Source of the DNA: M55B129 sp964506505
Lineage (GTDB): Bacteria > Bacillota > Dethiobacteria > DTU022
Direction: 5' to 3'
NCBI GenBank assembly: GCA_964506505.1
Contig: CAZDKY010000047.1
Span: 1 to 64,000, forward strand
Length of the DNA: 64,000 nucleotides
The notes beneath the pieces were generated by a model. The model did no database searches, was not told the origin of the DNA, and saw only the letters and a list, made by a program, of their open reading frames with translations. A program made the translations under genes and the position numbers. Positions 42,075 to 51,435 of this stretch are shown piece by piece. Numbering within the stretch: the stretch's first letter is position 1; each line of letters opens with the position of its first letter.

Positions 42075-43640
42075 TTATTTCTTCTGACTTGCTTCGATTG
42101 ATTCGGCATCCGCGGTCGTTCTGCCCACCAGACGGACAAAGATGATCAGGACAATGATCCCGAGGACTATCGAAATCAACGGATGTACGCCCAGGCCGGC
42201 CGGGATAAAGCCAAATATACCGGACACTATCGCCCCGGTGAGGGCATAGGGAATCTGGGTGCGCACATGGTCGATATGGTCCGATCCGGCACCGGTGGAA
42301 GAAAGAATGGTGGTGTCGGATAGCGGCGAGCAGTGGTCGCCGAAGATCGCTCCGGTCAGCACGGCAGCCATGGTGGGGATAATAAATTGTTCCCCGCCGA
42401 GGGCAAAGGCAACCGGAACAGCCAGAGGAATGACGATCCCCATTGTGCCCCAGGAGGTGCCCATGGCAAAGGCCATGAAACAGGAAATGATGAAGATCAG
42501 GAGGGGCATAACCGCTATGCCTAATCCTGTCTTTTCGACGACACTGACCAGGTACTCAGCGGCTCCCAGTTCACCGGAGACATAGCTGAGAGACCAGGCC
42601 AGAACCAGGATGATCAGGGCCGGGAAAACCGACTTGGCCCCGTTGATCAGGGTATCGATAGCCTGCTGCAGGGGAACTATCCTCTGGGCGAGGACCATAA
42701 CGATTGTTACAAGGGCTCCCAGGCTGGAAGACCAGAGCAGCACGACTGTGGAGTCGGCATTGCCGAAAGCTTCCATGATCCCCACTTCTCCCCCGCCTCC
42801 ATGGATATAGAGGCCGACGAAGGTGGCGATAATAATCACCAGGACAGGGATGACGAAGTTGTACCAGCGCATCGGTGTGCCTTCTTCCGGCTGGAGGACT
42901 GCCGTGTCGGTGGCCGACAGCGGCTCCGCTCCTTCACGCAGCAGCTGACCGGTGGTGCGGGCCCTTACTTCAGCATTGTACATGGGACCGAAGTCCTTCA
43001 TGGTAATAGCCAGGATCAGCACCAGGGCAATGGCAAAGATGCTATAAAAACGGTAGGGAATGCTCTGCAGGAAAATCAGGTAAACCGGCACTTCTTCCAT
43101 ACCGATTGCGGCATAGCCTTCCCCGATAACCCCGAGCTCGAAACCGATCCAGGTCGAAATGAGAGCTACTGTAGCAATAGGCGCCGCGGTGCTGTCAATG
43201 ATATAAGATAGCTTTTCACGGGATACTTTCACCGCGTCAGTAATGGGGCGGGCAGTGTTGCCGGCAATAATACAGCTGGAGTAGTCATCAAAGAAGATGA
43301 TCATCCCCATCAGCCAGGCGGCAATCATCCCGCCGCGGGCGCTTTTCACTTTCTTGGTCAGGGCGTCGGCGATTGCCTGAGCCCCGCCGGCCTTGGTTAC
43401 CAGACCAAGGGTTCCCGCGATAATCATGGTAAAAATAAGGATCGCTGCATACCATGGGTCGGCAGCGCTTTCCAGCATGTAGGTATCAACAGAACGGAAA
43501 AAGCCGGTAATCGGATTCGCATGCAGGAAGGATGCTCCAAGCCAGACGGCAATAAAAAGGGAAATAATTACCTGGCGGGTTGCAATAGCCAGTACAATAG
43601 CCAGGAGCGGCGGTAAAATAGATAAAAATCCATATTCCAT
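42075..43640 (-). CDS. NhaC-family Na+/H+ antiporter-type transporter
   Basis: 521 aa, about 12 hydrophobic segments. IIFFDDYSSCIIAGNTARPIT and FGDHCSPLSDTTILSSTGA with DHIDHVRTQIPYA are the COG1757 (NhaC) signatures. Such proteins exchange Na+ and H+ or carry organic anions with Na+; relatives next to amine genes may carry substrates. ATG at 43638-43640 with AGGAGG 8 nt upstream. Single gene with its own terminator. Confidence 0.88.
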   Translation of the reverse strand: MEYGFLSILPPLLAIVLAIATRQVIISLFIAVWLGASFLHANPITGFFRSVDTYMLESAADPWYAAILIFTMIIAGTLGLVTKAGGAQAIADALTKKVKSARGGMIAAWLMGMIIFFDDYSSCIIAGNTARPITDAVKVSREKLSYIIDSTAAPIATVALISTWIGFELGVIGEGYAAIGMEEVPVYLIFLQSIPYRFYSIFAIALVLILAITMKDFGPMYNAEVRARTTGQLLREGAEPLSATDTAVLQPEEGTPMRWYNFVIPVLVIIIATFVGLYIHGGGGEVGIMEAFGNADSTVVLLWSSSLGALVTIVMVLAQRIVPLQQAIDTLINGAKSVFPALIILVLAWSLSYVSGELGAAEYLVSVVEKTGLGIAVMPLLIFIISCFMAFAMGTSWGTMGIVIPLAVPVAFALGGEQFIIPTMAAVLTGAIFGDHCSPLSDTTILSSTGAGSDHIDHVRTQIPYALTGAIVSGIFGFIPAGLGVHPLISIVLGIIVLIIFVRLVGRTTADAESIEASQKK

Positions 43641-43915
43641 AAACAATACCTCCTAATACTTAGTTGTTCATCATTTAAGATCAAACGTTTGCTGAACCTT
43701 TAGAAAGATTTAGTCCCCCTTTCCGATCCAGTACACTTATTTTTTTATTTCTTCATTGCTGCTCATATTCCTGCATACCGGAGCTTGGAATATACCAAAA
43801 ATGGACGATAAAAGTTATAATGGTAAAGAACGAAATAAAATATGCCGAACCCGAGTCTTCCCGATAGCCTGGATTAACCGGTATACAGGGTCACAGGGGT
43901 TAATCGGGATACAGA

Positions 43916-44515
43916 ATGGTGGTTACAGAAATGCCCTGGGGATTCAACTGGCTCGATGCAGCAATCGCGGCTTTTGTCCTTATTTTTATTATTGCAGGTC
44001 TAACGGCCGGTTTGATTAAAAGCGCTTTCACGATCGTCGGTCTTTTAACCGGCCTGTTCCTGGCTGCAAAATATTATGCGTCTGTGGGGAACCTGATCGC
44101 CGGGTATATCGACATGCCCCGTTTTGTTGCTGATACGGTTGGTTTTTTAACCATTTTTCTCGCCACGGCCGTGATCATTCATACTCTGGGGCATGCCGCA
44201 GCAGCGGTAACCCGCTTTCAGCCGCTGAAGGTACTTGACAGGTTCGGCGGTCTGGCCATCGGCCTGTTATTCGGTCTGGCAATATGCGGCTTAATTTTGA
44301 TCCTGCTGGCCGCTTTACCAATCTATGCCAATTTCCCTGATCAGATCGAAAAATCACAGCTAGCCCTGCCGATAATGGAGTTAACCCGTGACCTCTTTGA
44401 ACAATTCGACAATTATCTGCCTTTCAACCTTCCGCTGACGCGTGACAGGGTGACGGAGGATCTGACAACTTTTTCGTGTCAGTTCGACAGGCAGATGCAC
44501 CATATGGACGGATAG
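43916..44515 (+). CDS. CvpA-family membrane protein
   Basis: 199 aa. N-terminal NWLDAAIAAFVLIFIIAGLTAGLIK is the CvpA signature, followed by three more hydrophobic segments and a hydrophilic C-terminus with one Cys. CvpA homologues are linked to colicin V production or cell-envelope processes, but their function is unclear. ATG at 43916; the ribosome binding site is weak and the ATG at 43931 is an alternative. It converges with the corrinoid protein gene. Confidence 0.75.
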   Translation: MVVTEMPWGFNWLDAAIAAFVLIFIIAGLTAGLIKSAFTIVGLLTGLFLAAKYYASVGNLIAGYIDMPRFVADTVGFLTIFLATAVIIHTLGHAAAAVTRFQPLKVLDRFGGLAIGLLFGLAICGLILILLAALPIYANFPDQIEKSQLALPIMELTRDLFEQFDNYLPFNLPLTRDRVTEDLTTFSCQFDRQMHHMDG

Positions 44516-44526
44516 ATAGTTATTGG

Positions 44527-45171
44527 TTAACTTTTTAGCAGTTCCAGGACTTTATTTACCCCTTCAGCGGCATCTTCGGCATAGGCATCAGCACCGATCT
44601 TGTCAGCCCAGCGCTGGGTGCAAGGGGCACCGCCGATTATGGTTTTATATTTTTCCCGCATGCCGCGCTTGCGAAGCTCTGCCTCGAGCTTCTCCTGGTT
44701 GGGCATGGTCGTGGTCAGCAGGGCGCTGGTGCCGATCACATTTGCACCGTTCTTTTCAGCTTCCTCAATGATTTTTTCTACCGGGACATCCCGGCCCAGA
44801 TCGATTACCTCCACACCCTGGGTCTGGATCAGGGCCAACGCAATGCCCTTGCCAATGTCGTGCACGTCTCCTTCCACGGTGGCGAATACCATCTTGCCCA
44901 CTGTTTTGGACGCCTTGTCTTCCAGGGCGGAATTAAGAATCTCGACCGCTGCTTTCATCGCTTCCGAAGCGAGGATCATTTCCGGCAGGAAAACTTCTCC
45001 CCTGCTGAAGAGGTCCCCGATTTCCCGGATGCCCACGCTGTAGCCATCAGTCAGTACTTTCACCGGATCGAGGCCTTCATCGAGGGCTTGTTCAGCGACG
45101 GCAACTGCCTTTTCCTGATCGATATCGAGAATTGATTGTTTGGCTTCATTTAAAATTGTTTTTAGGCTCAA
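44527..45171 (-). CDS. Corrinoid protein for methylamine methyltransferases (MtbC/MttC-like)
   Basis: 214 aa. N-terminal helical cap (QALDEGLDPVKVLTDGYSVGI, GEVFLPEMILASEAMKAAVEIL) and a B12-binding Rossmann domain with EGDVHDIGKGI, whose His104 is the lower cobalt ligand, then TSALLTTTMPN and IIGGAPCTQRWADKIGAD. It accepts methyl groups from the methyltransferase and passes them on. TTG start with AAGGAG upstream. It begins 19 nt after the mtbB stop, so it is probably the partner of MtbB. No methylcobamide:coenzyme M methyltransferase is visible. Confidence 0.92.
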   Translation of the reverse strand: MSLKTILNEAKQSILDIDQEKAVAVAEQALDEGLDPVKVLTDGYSVGIREIGDLFSRGEVFLPEMILASEAMKAAVEILNSALEDKASKTVGKMVFATVEGDVHDIGKGIALALIQTQGVEVIDLGRDVPVEKIIEEAEKNGANVIGTSALLTTTMPNQEKLEAELRKRGMREKYKTIIGGAPCTQRWADKIGADAYAEDAAEGVNKVLELLKS

Positions 45172-45190
45172 ATCAGAACACTCCTTGTTT

Positions 45191-46579
45191 TTAGAATCCG
45201 GCTTTTTCTTTGAAAAGCTCGACCGAGTTTATAGTGATACCCAGCACCCGGGCTATATTTATTTTGGCTTCGATTCCCTTGGGGGCCTGGTTGAGCTCAA
45301 AAGGCCGACCCAGGTTCAATTTCTTCCGTATTTCAAACATACGGTCCGAGTCGCTCAAATCGATGGGCTCGACACCCAGTTTTTCGGCGACATACTTTTT
45401 GGCTTCGTCAATTTTCATGCTTTTCGCCAGCTGCATCCGCAGAACCAGATCTCCGGCTGTGCGTATGCCGCTCATACATGAAGAAAGAGTATGGGCCACT
45501 TCGAGGCTGAAAGGATCGCCCACGCCTATCTACAATCCGTCGGCTTTGCCGATTTCAATCAGGGCCTTGTCGGCCCTGGTGACGGCATCAATCGGCGGAA
45601 TCTCGGTCATCGGTACTCCCCCGACGCCCATGCCCACATTAATATGAAGAGGTATTTCCGCCACTTCGCTGCAGGCCTTGATAAAGGTCACCGTGCGGGC
45701 CAGGTTCCAGGGAAAAGACTTGCTGGTGTTGGTATTGACAACCGGCCCGAAGATATTGGCACCTGCTTTCTCGGCCAGCTTTACCTGCTTGTGGGGATAG
45801 AGCCCGGCAATCCTCGTGCCTGCGTATTCCAGCTTGCCGTGCATGCCGAGGACGAATTCTCCGGCAGCGCCGAACTCCACACCCAGGTTGGGATATTTCT
45901 CCTTGATCTGCTCGGTAGCCAGCAGGCTGGCCTGGTAATCGGCATCGCCGGAAGCGCCACAGGTATCAAGGTTAATCCCGTCAGCCCCGGCAGCGTACAT
46001 CTCCCCGGCTACAAAAACCATATCGCGGACGGCATGTTCTACCGCTTCTTCCTGGGCAGCCCTTGCCTCGTCGATTTTAGCCATGGGCAGCAGTTCCGAC
46101 CAGTTGTCAACCGGGCCGTCCGGCTTGGTATAAAGACCGAGGTTGGGCATGGAACCGTAGAGAACCGGCATCACCGCATTCAGCTGGGCCAGTTCCATAA
46201 CCGGCGTTTCGTTATGCACGATCTGTTTGACCGCCTTGTAGCTGTAATCCATATTGCCGATATCAACCGAATCGGCGCCCAGAACTTTCTCACTGATCAT
46301 CACCGAGGTGGAACGCTCCATGGCGATATTGGCATGATAGGTCATCTTGCAACTGCCGGAATCGGAGGTGTTGACCACTTCACGACCCCGCTCGACCCCG
46401 ACGATGTTTCCGGGCATGGTAACGATTTCGAAAATGTAATCCATTTCTTCCGCAGTCAGTTCGGGTATCTTCCCGCGGTCGGCGGCATCTTTAACACCCT
46501 GGAGTATATCTTCCTTGATTTCCTCCGCGCTCATATAGACGCCCGAGCCGTCGCCCATGCGTGTAAAATATTTATCCAA
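45191..46579 (-). CDS. mtbB: Dimethylamine methyltransferase with in-frame amber (pyrrolysine)
   Basis: 462 residues if the TAG at 45530-45532 is read as amino acid 350. The first 349 codons and the last 112 are in the same frame, separated only by this codon, and both match consecutive parts of MtbB (dimethylamine:corrinoid methyltransferase, ~467 aa with pyrrolysine at 356 in methanogens). Before: DKALIEIGKADGL; after: IGVGDPFSLEVAHTLSSC, then GIRTAGDLVLRMQLAKSMKI. Early motifs: RMGDGSGVYMSAEEI and NTSDSGSCKMTYHANIAMER. TTG start at 46577-46579 has AAAGGAGG 9 nt upstream. It lies directly upstream of a corrinoid gene. A sequencing artefact or true stop is possible but would have to fall at exactly the pyrrolysine site. 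Confidence 0.93.
45530..45532 (-). other. Amber codon, predicted pyrrolysine 350 of MtbB
   Basis: TAG on the minus strand, in frame on both sides. The flanking residues ADGL before and IGVGDP after place it at the conserved pyrrolysine of the family. No pylT, pylS or pylBCD is found in the window, so decoding genes must lie elsewhere. Confidence 0.88.
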
Positions 46580-46798
46580 CGCAAAAACCCTCCTTTGCCT
46601 GTTATTTAGTGGGTAGCTCTCTTCGCAGAGGAGCCCTGGTAAAAGGATCATGGCTCCGGCCGGGAAAGAGTACCGGCAGGCCTTTCTTCAGGTCCATCCG
46701 CAATTCTTTAACTGTTGTTCTTCAGCGAGCAATTCTTAATCCCACTGTTTCAGTATAATTGATGGCCGGCAAAAAAACAATTGCCCATTTAGTTAATC

Positions 46799-47473
46799 TT
46801 ATGAGGATACTTCTTCCAGCACCGCTGGAGAGTCATTGGCCGGATTGTTGACCAGGCGTGAAACGGGACGGACATAAAATTCATCGGCCGGGTAAGGGGT
46901 CAACATTGAGACAAGATCTTCTGTGAGAGTAGACGGATCGAGCCAGCGCTCATATTCATCTGGCGAAATAATCACCGGCATGCGGTTGTGCAAAGCAGCG
47001 ACCAGTTCGTTCGGCTCTGTGGTCAAAATAGTAAATGTTTCCAGTTGCTTTGAACCCTTTTCCCACCGTTCCCATAGACCGGCCAGGGAAAAAGGTCGGT
47101 TGTCGCGGCGAAAAATGTAATAGGGCCGCTTGCTACTTCCTTCTTTTTTCCATTCATAGAAACCGGTGGCAGGTATGAGCAGCCTTCTTTTTTTGAAGGC
47201 GTCCCGGAAAGCCGGCTTTTCAGCAGCCGTTTCAGCCCTGGCATTGATCATCCGGTTGCCTATTGATTCGTCATCAGCCCAGAAAGGTACCAGACCCCAC
47301 TTTAGCTCAACCAGTTCCTTTCCGCTACCTCCAGGCGCCAGGCGCAGGCCTGGCACTTCCTGGGAGGGGGCAATGTTGTAGCGGGGCTGCAGGTCGAAAT
47401 CGGCCCGCAGTTCCATATCATAGAGCATTTCAATGATATACTTCTCGGTAACCAGAGCAAAACGTCCGCACAT
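46799..47473 (-). CDS. SRAP-domain DNA-protein crosslink protein (YedK/HMCES-like)
   Basis: 224 aa. MCGRFALVTEK exposes the catalytic Cys2 after Met removal; PRYNIAPSQEVPG, GLVPFWADD, NARAETAAEKPAFR, RRLLIPATGFYEWKK and LHNRMPVIISPDEYERWL are all SRAP signatures. The protein forms a thiazolidine crosslink with abasic sites in single-stranded DNA. The ATG at 47471-47473 is fixed by Cys2 and has AAGGGAG upstream; upstream in-frame codons belong to the neighbouring gene. It starts 4 nt after a MoaD-like gene. Confidence 0.93.
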   Translation of the reverse strand: MCGRFALVTEKYIIEMLYDMELRADFDLQPRYNIAPSQEVPGLRLAPGGSGKELVELKWGLVPFWADDESIGNRMINARAETAAEKPAFRDAFKKRRLLIPATGFYEWKKEGSSKRPYYIFRRDNRPFSLAGLWERWEKGSKQLETFTILTTEPNELVAALHNRMPVIISPDEYERWLDPSTLTEDLVSMLTPYPADEFYVRPVSRLVNNPANDSPAVLEEVSS

Positions 47474-47477
47474 GCCG

Positions 47478-47780
47478 TCATTCTCCCTTTTCTTTAACAT
47501 CTTCTTTAACATCATAAAAACCCAGGTTAAAGCGGTGGATGGAAGGAACTCCCGGCGGAACAAAGGCAACCCGGTCCCCATCATGCAGTGTTGTCGACAG
47601 GGGTTTGATCACCCTGTTGATAAAAACGGCTTCGACATCTTCAGCGGGGATGTCGAGTTTTTCACGCAGTTCATCGGCTGAAAGAGGTTCCTTTATTTCA
47701 TGATGAAGAGGGTTGTCCCACCCCCGCTCCCTGAAAAGAAAATACAGTTTACCGAATGCCCTTACATCTATGACTGTCAT
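47478..47780 (-). CDS. MoaD/ThiS-like beta-grasp protein lacking terminal Gly-Gly
   Basis: 100 aa. The IDVRAFGKLYFLFRERGWDN start, LREKLDIPAEDVEAVFINRV and LHDGDRVAFVPPG match the ubiquitin-like MoaD/ThiS fold. The Gly-Gly of sulfur carriers is absent: the fold's end PPGVPSIHRF is followed by a charged tail KEDVKEKGE. It may therefore not form a thiocarboxylate. ATG with GGGAGG upstream. Its stop is 4 nt before the SRAP ATG, so the two are co-translated; the link is unexplained. Confidence 0.7.
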   Translation of the reverse strand: MTVIDVRAFGKLYFLFRERGWDNPLHHEIKEPLSADELREKLDIPAEDVEAVFINRVIKPLSTTLHDGDRVAFVPPGVPSIHRFNLGFYDVKEDVKEKGE

Positions 47781-47847
47781 TGACTTATCGCCTCCCGGAA
47801 TTTTCCCTTCAGCCGGTTAAACAAAACTTATACAAATATTATTTTAT

Positions 47848-50049
47848 TCAATGCTGACCATCATCAAGAACTACCAGGGCGTCGGCAACGATCGGTTTAC
47901 CGCCGGCTATGATTATGGGATTCAAATCGATTTCAGCGATTTCAGGATGCAGCAAAGCGATGTTGCCAAGCGCCTGCAGGATACCGCTCAAGGCTATCCG
48001 GTCGGCGGCCGGAAACCCGCGCTGTTCCTTCAGCAGGCCGGCGGACCGGATGTCATCAAGCATCGCTTCGGCTTCGCCGCCGCTCAGGGGGGCAAGACGG
48101 AAGGTCCGATCGGCCAGGGCTTCGGCAAAGATGCCCCCTGCTCCAAAGAGTACGGCAGGACCAAAATTTTCTGCCCGGAAGATGCCGGCCATCACTTCCC
48201 GCTCCCCGGCTACCATTTTCGATACTAAAACGGCGATATCCTCTCCTGCCGCTTCCCTGATCGATCTGCAGGCGCGGCGCACCGCTTCTTCGTCAGCCAG
48301 GTCAAGCTGAATCAGGCCCCGCCCCGTCTTGTGGGCGATGGCCGGTGAAAGGCCCTTCAGAACAACGGGAAAGCCGATTTCCGCGGCGACAGCCGCCGCT
48401 TCGTCCTCCGTGCGTGCCGGAGCCTCACTGCTCACGGGCACGCCGTAAGCGGCCAGGATCTGCTTCGAGCTGTACTCATCGACGGTTATCCTTTCGTCTG
48501 AATTACTCTCGATCTTTACGTCCTTCCCTTCTACCCCGTTGAGCTCCAGCGCTTTCCTGATAATCCCTGCCGCCCGGTCGGAGCAGGAGGGCAGCTGCGG
48601 TTCCCGGTATGGCGGCTGCCGGCGGACCATGCTGTAGCGGTAAAGGGCCAGCATGCCTCGGGCTGCTTTTTCGGGACCGTCGAAAACGGGCATGTTATGG
48701 TCCTGGAAGAGGGCTGTACACTTGTCCTCGCGTCCGAAAAAGGATGACAGCAGGAAGGGAATACCGAGGTTCTGCGGAACTTCGGTAAGGCCGGGCACCA
48801 CGCTGCTGAACTGACTGATAAATTCTTCCTCGCTGGCAAAACCAAAAATTTCCCTGGCATGTGGAAAGAGGGCTTTCATGAAACCGCTGCTCATCACTCC
48901 GTGAGCGATGATGCCGTCCACTTCACCGCTTCTGGCGATCATCTCAGGCAACATCTTACCGAGAAGACTGGCGTCCATATGAAAGGTAAGGTCGACAGGA
49001 TTGGCAGCGGACCCCTGCGGCTGAATATGCTTTTTTATTTCCTGCTGCAAATCAGCGGAAAACAGGGGCACGTCGAGGCCGCCCCTGCTGCAGGTGTGAG
49101 CTACAGCGGTGCTCGGACCGCCCGAGTTGGTCAGCACCCCGATGCGGCGCCCCCGCAGCGGCGGCTGGGTAGCCAGAGACCAGCCCTGGTAGTAAAGATC
49201 CTCCAAACTGTCGACTCGCAGCACGCCGGCCTGCTTAAAGAGTCCGTCAATCAGGTAGTCGGGGCTGGCCAGGGCCCCGGTGTGGCTGGAACCGGCCCGC
49301 GCCCCGGCGTCCGTCCCGCCCACGTACTGGGCCACCACCGGCTTACGGGCGGTGACCTGTCGGGCCACTGCCAGGAAGCGGGCGGCATCCCTGATTCCTT
49401 CTATATATAAGGCAATCGCTTTAGTCTGCTCATCTTCGCCGAGGTATTCCAGGGCGTCGATCATATTGATGTCGCTTTCGTTGCCGACGCTTATTGCCTT
49501 GCTGAAGTGAATGCCCCGGTCGGCCAGGTAAGGCAGGGTTTGGGTTACGTAAGTGCCGCTCTGGGAAGCCATGCCCAGGCTGCCCTTTTTGCCGGCAAAG
49601 GGCAGCAGGGTAACATTGAGCGATAATGCACTGTTGATTACCCCGATGCAGTTGGGGCCGAGAAAGCGCATGTCGTAGCGCCGGGCTGTTTGGAGAAGCT
49701 TTTCTTCCAGCTTCTTCCCGGCGGAGCCGGTTTCCCGGAATCCCCCGGAAATAATAATTGCTCTCTTCGTCCCTATCTCGCCAAATTCTTCCAGTACAGG
49801 GATTAAACTAGCCGCCGGCATAACGAACATGACCAGATCGGGTGTTTCAGGCAACTCCGCAGCCGACCGGTAGGCTTTGAAGCCGAAAACTTCTTCCTCA
49901 GTAGGATGAACTGGGTAAAACTTTCCCCGGTAACCATCTTTGATAATGCTCAGAGCCTGTATGGCCCCCATTTTCAAAGGATTGTTACCAGCTCCGACTG
50001 TGGCAATAGAACGGGGATTCATCAGCGCATGCAATGGATTTTGGGGCAA
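47848..50049 (-). CDS. ADP-forming acyl-CoA synthetase (alpha and beta fused)
   Basis: 733 aa. The CoA-binding domain (MNPRSIATVGAGNNPLKMGA), succinyl-CoA-ligase-like domains with the catalytic His in GSSHTGALASPDYLID, and a C-terminal ATP-grasp (YGVPVSSEAPARTEDEAAAV, GFPVVLKGLSPAIAHKT, IDLNPIIIAGG). Converts acyl-CoA, ADP and Pi to acid, CoA and ATP; in peptide fermenters it harvests ATP from 2-oxoacid oxidoreductase products such as those of IorAB. GGGAGG overlaps a GTG at 50058, so I chose TTG at 50047-50049, 8 nt beyond it. Confidence 0.92.
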   Translation of the reverse strand: MPQNPLHALMNPRSIATVGAGNNPLKMGAIQALSIIKDGYRGKFYPVHPTEEEVFGFKAYRSAAELPETPDLVMFVMPAASLIPVLEEFGEIGTKRAIIISGGFRETGSAGKKLEEKLLQTARRYDMRFLGPNCIGVINSALSLNVTLLPFAGKKGSLGMASQSGTYVTQTLPYLADRGIHFSKAISVGNESDINMIDALEYLGEDEQTKAIALYIEGIRDAARFLAVARQVTARKPVVAQYVGGTDAGARAGSSHTGALASPDYLIDGLFKQAGVLRVDSLEDLYYQGWSLATQPPLRGRRIGVLTNSGGPSTAVAHTCSRGGLDVPLFSADLQQEIKKHIQPQGSAANPVDLTFHMDASLLGKMLPEMIARSGEVDGIIAHGVMSSGFMKALFPHAREIFGFASEEEFISQFSSVVPGLTEVPQNLGIPFLLSSFFGREDKCTALFQDHNMPVFDGPEKAARGMLALYRYSMVRRQPPYREPQLPSCSDRAAGIIRKALELNGVEGKDVKIESNSDERITVDEYSSKQILAAYGVPVSSEAPARTEDEAAAVAAEIGFPVVLKGLSPAIAHKTGRGLIQLDLADEEAVRRACRSIREAAGEDIAVLVSKMVAGEREVMAGIFRAENFGPAVLFGAGGIFAEALADRTFRLAPLSGGEAEAMLDDIRSAGLLKEQRGFPAADRIALSGILQALGNIALLHPEIAEIDLNPIIIAGGKPIVADALVVLDDGQH

Positions 50050-50149
50050 GAAGGCCACCTCCCTGTTAAAAAATTCAAGACAATTGAATTAATTCCTGCC
50101 AAATTGGTATTTTGTTATGAAATCCTCAGCGCCTGGGTTCCGCTCGGAT

Positions 50150-51070
50150 TCACCGGGGCGGCACGGTCGGTTTTCCCCCGGGGCCGGTACAGCGGGCACG
50201 GCCCATGATTACGACAGCCAGGCCGGCCAGAACAAGGGCTGCCCCGGGGAAAAAGAAGGGTTCCGGCTGCTCCCTGAAAATGAGCCAGGCCAGAACGGCA
50301 GCTCCGATGGGCTCACCGAGGAAAAGCAGGGATACGAGAGTAGCACTGTAGCGGTTGAGAGCCCAGTTGAAAATACTGTGGCCAAAAATAGTGGGGATAA
50401 CGGCAAGGGCGGCAAAGAGCAGATAATCGGTGCAGGGGTAAGGATAAAAGGGAATCCCACCAAGCAAAGCCCCGGCAGTCAGCATCAGGGCAGCAGTGCC
50501 GTAGACAATCACCGTGTAAGAAAGGGTCGATATCATTGGGCGGAGAGCCCGACCTACCAGCAGGTAGCCAGCCATCATCACTGCCCCGGTCAGAGCCATA
50601 AAATCACCGGGTAGTCCACCGTAAGCCAGGCGGAAACCACCGCCGCTGATCATAACAATTCCGGCCAAAGCAACCAGGGAACCGAAAAAGGCAGCGGGTG
50701 ATATTTTTTCACCAAAGAACAGCCTTGAGGCAATGAGGACAAAGATTGGGTGAGTGGAAACAAAGAGAACGGAATGGGCTACCGTGGTCAGCTGCAGGGA
50801 GGCAATCCAATAGTAAAAATGACCGGCTAGAAATAGACCGCCGATGAAGGCCAGGAGGATCTCAACTCTTCCTAAGCGCCTTAATTCCCTTTTTTTAAAG
50901 ACAATGGCCGGAGGAAGAATAATCAGGGTAGCAATGATCAACCGGCCTGCGGCGATAATCAGGGCCGGGGCAGTAGCCAGGCGGACAAATATAGCGCTGA
51001 AGGACACGGTTACAACAGCTGCAGCCAGAACTGCCGCCGCGCGGGCTGAAAACCGATCACTGCCGGTCAT
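50150..51070 (-). CDS. EamA/DMT-superfamily transporter
   Basis: 306 aa with ten hydrophobic segments in two EamA halves: VVTVSFSAIFVRLATAPALI, then HSVLFVSTHPIFVLIASRLFFGE and, in the second half, TIFGHSIFNWALNRYSATLVS followed by LFLGEPIGAAVLAWLIF. Probably exports small metabolites; substrate unknown. ATG at 51068-51070. Divergent from the M20 peptidase gene. Confidence 0.85.
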   Translation of the reverse strand: MTGSDRFSARAAAVLAAAVVTVSFSAIFVRLATAPALIIAAGRLIIATLIILPPAIVFKKRELRRLGRVEILLAFIGGLFLAGHFYYWIASLQLTTVAHSVLFVSTHPIFVLIASRLFFGEKISPAAFFGSLVALAGIVMISGGGFRLAYGGLPGDFMALTGAVMMAGYLLVGRALRPMISTLSYTVIVYGTAALMLTAGALLGGIPFYPYPCTDYLLFAALAVIPTIFGHSIFNWALNRYSATLVSLLFLGEPIGAAVLAWLIFREQPEPFFFPGAALVLAGLAVVIMGRARCTGPGGKPTVPPR

Positions 51071-51435
51071 GATCTTGACACCACTTTCACGATCTGTCCC
51101 GCCTCCTCTTTCTGCTCTTTATTCGCCTGCCTTTTATCCTTCCCTGCCTGCACCTTTGATAAATTTTTCGGTCATCAGTTAAGCAATACAGGTAACATAC
51201 TGAATGTAATTATTTTTCGGCATTTAAAGATCCCTCTCCCAATGTTATTGTATATAATGATCAGTGAAAGGTCGTGTTATCCAGGAACCATTGTAACCCA
51301 TTTTTTTCTTTGGGTTTCAGGAAAAATGAGAAAACCCTTTCAATTTTAACAGTCAAGATGGATAAGCGTGATAATAAAACAGCCTGTCCATGGATGCATT
51401 CCGGTCATGAAAGGGTAGTCCGCAGGGGGTGCAAA
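51071..51435. other. Divergent intergenic region
   Basis: 365 bp between the EamA and M20 genes. A TATAAT (51253-51258) is followed 177 bp later by the M20 ATG; the matching -35 box is poor. The open frame before the M20 ATG has no ribosome binding site. Nothing else recognised. Confidence 0.45.

Noticed and set aside
45191..46579. mtbB as a pseudogene split by a nonsense mutation or as two separate genes
   Set aside because: The two parts are in the same frame, separated by exactly one TAG at the known pyrrolysine position, with no other lesions and no ribosome binding site at the second part.
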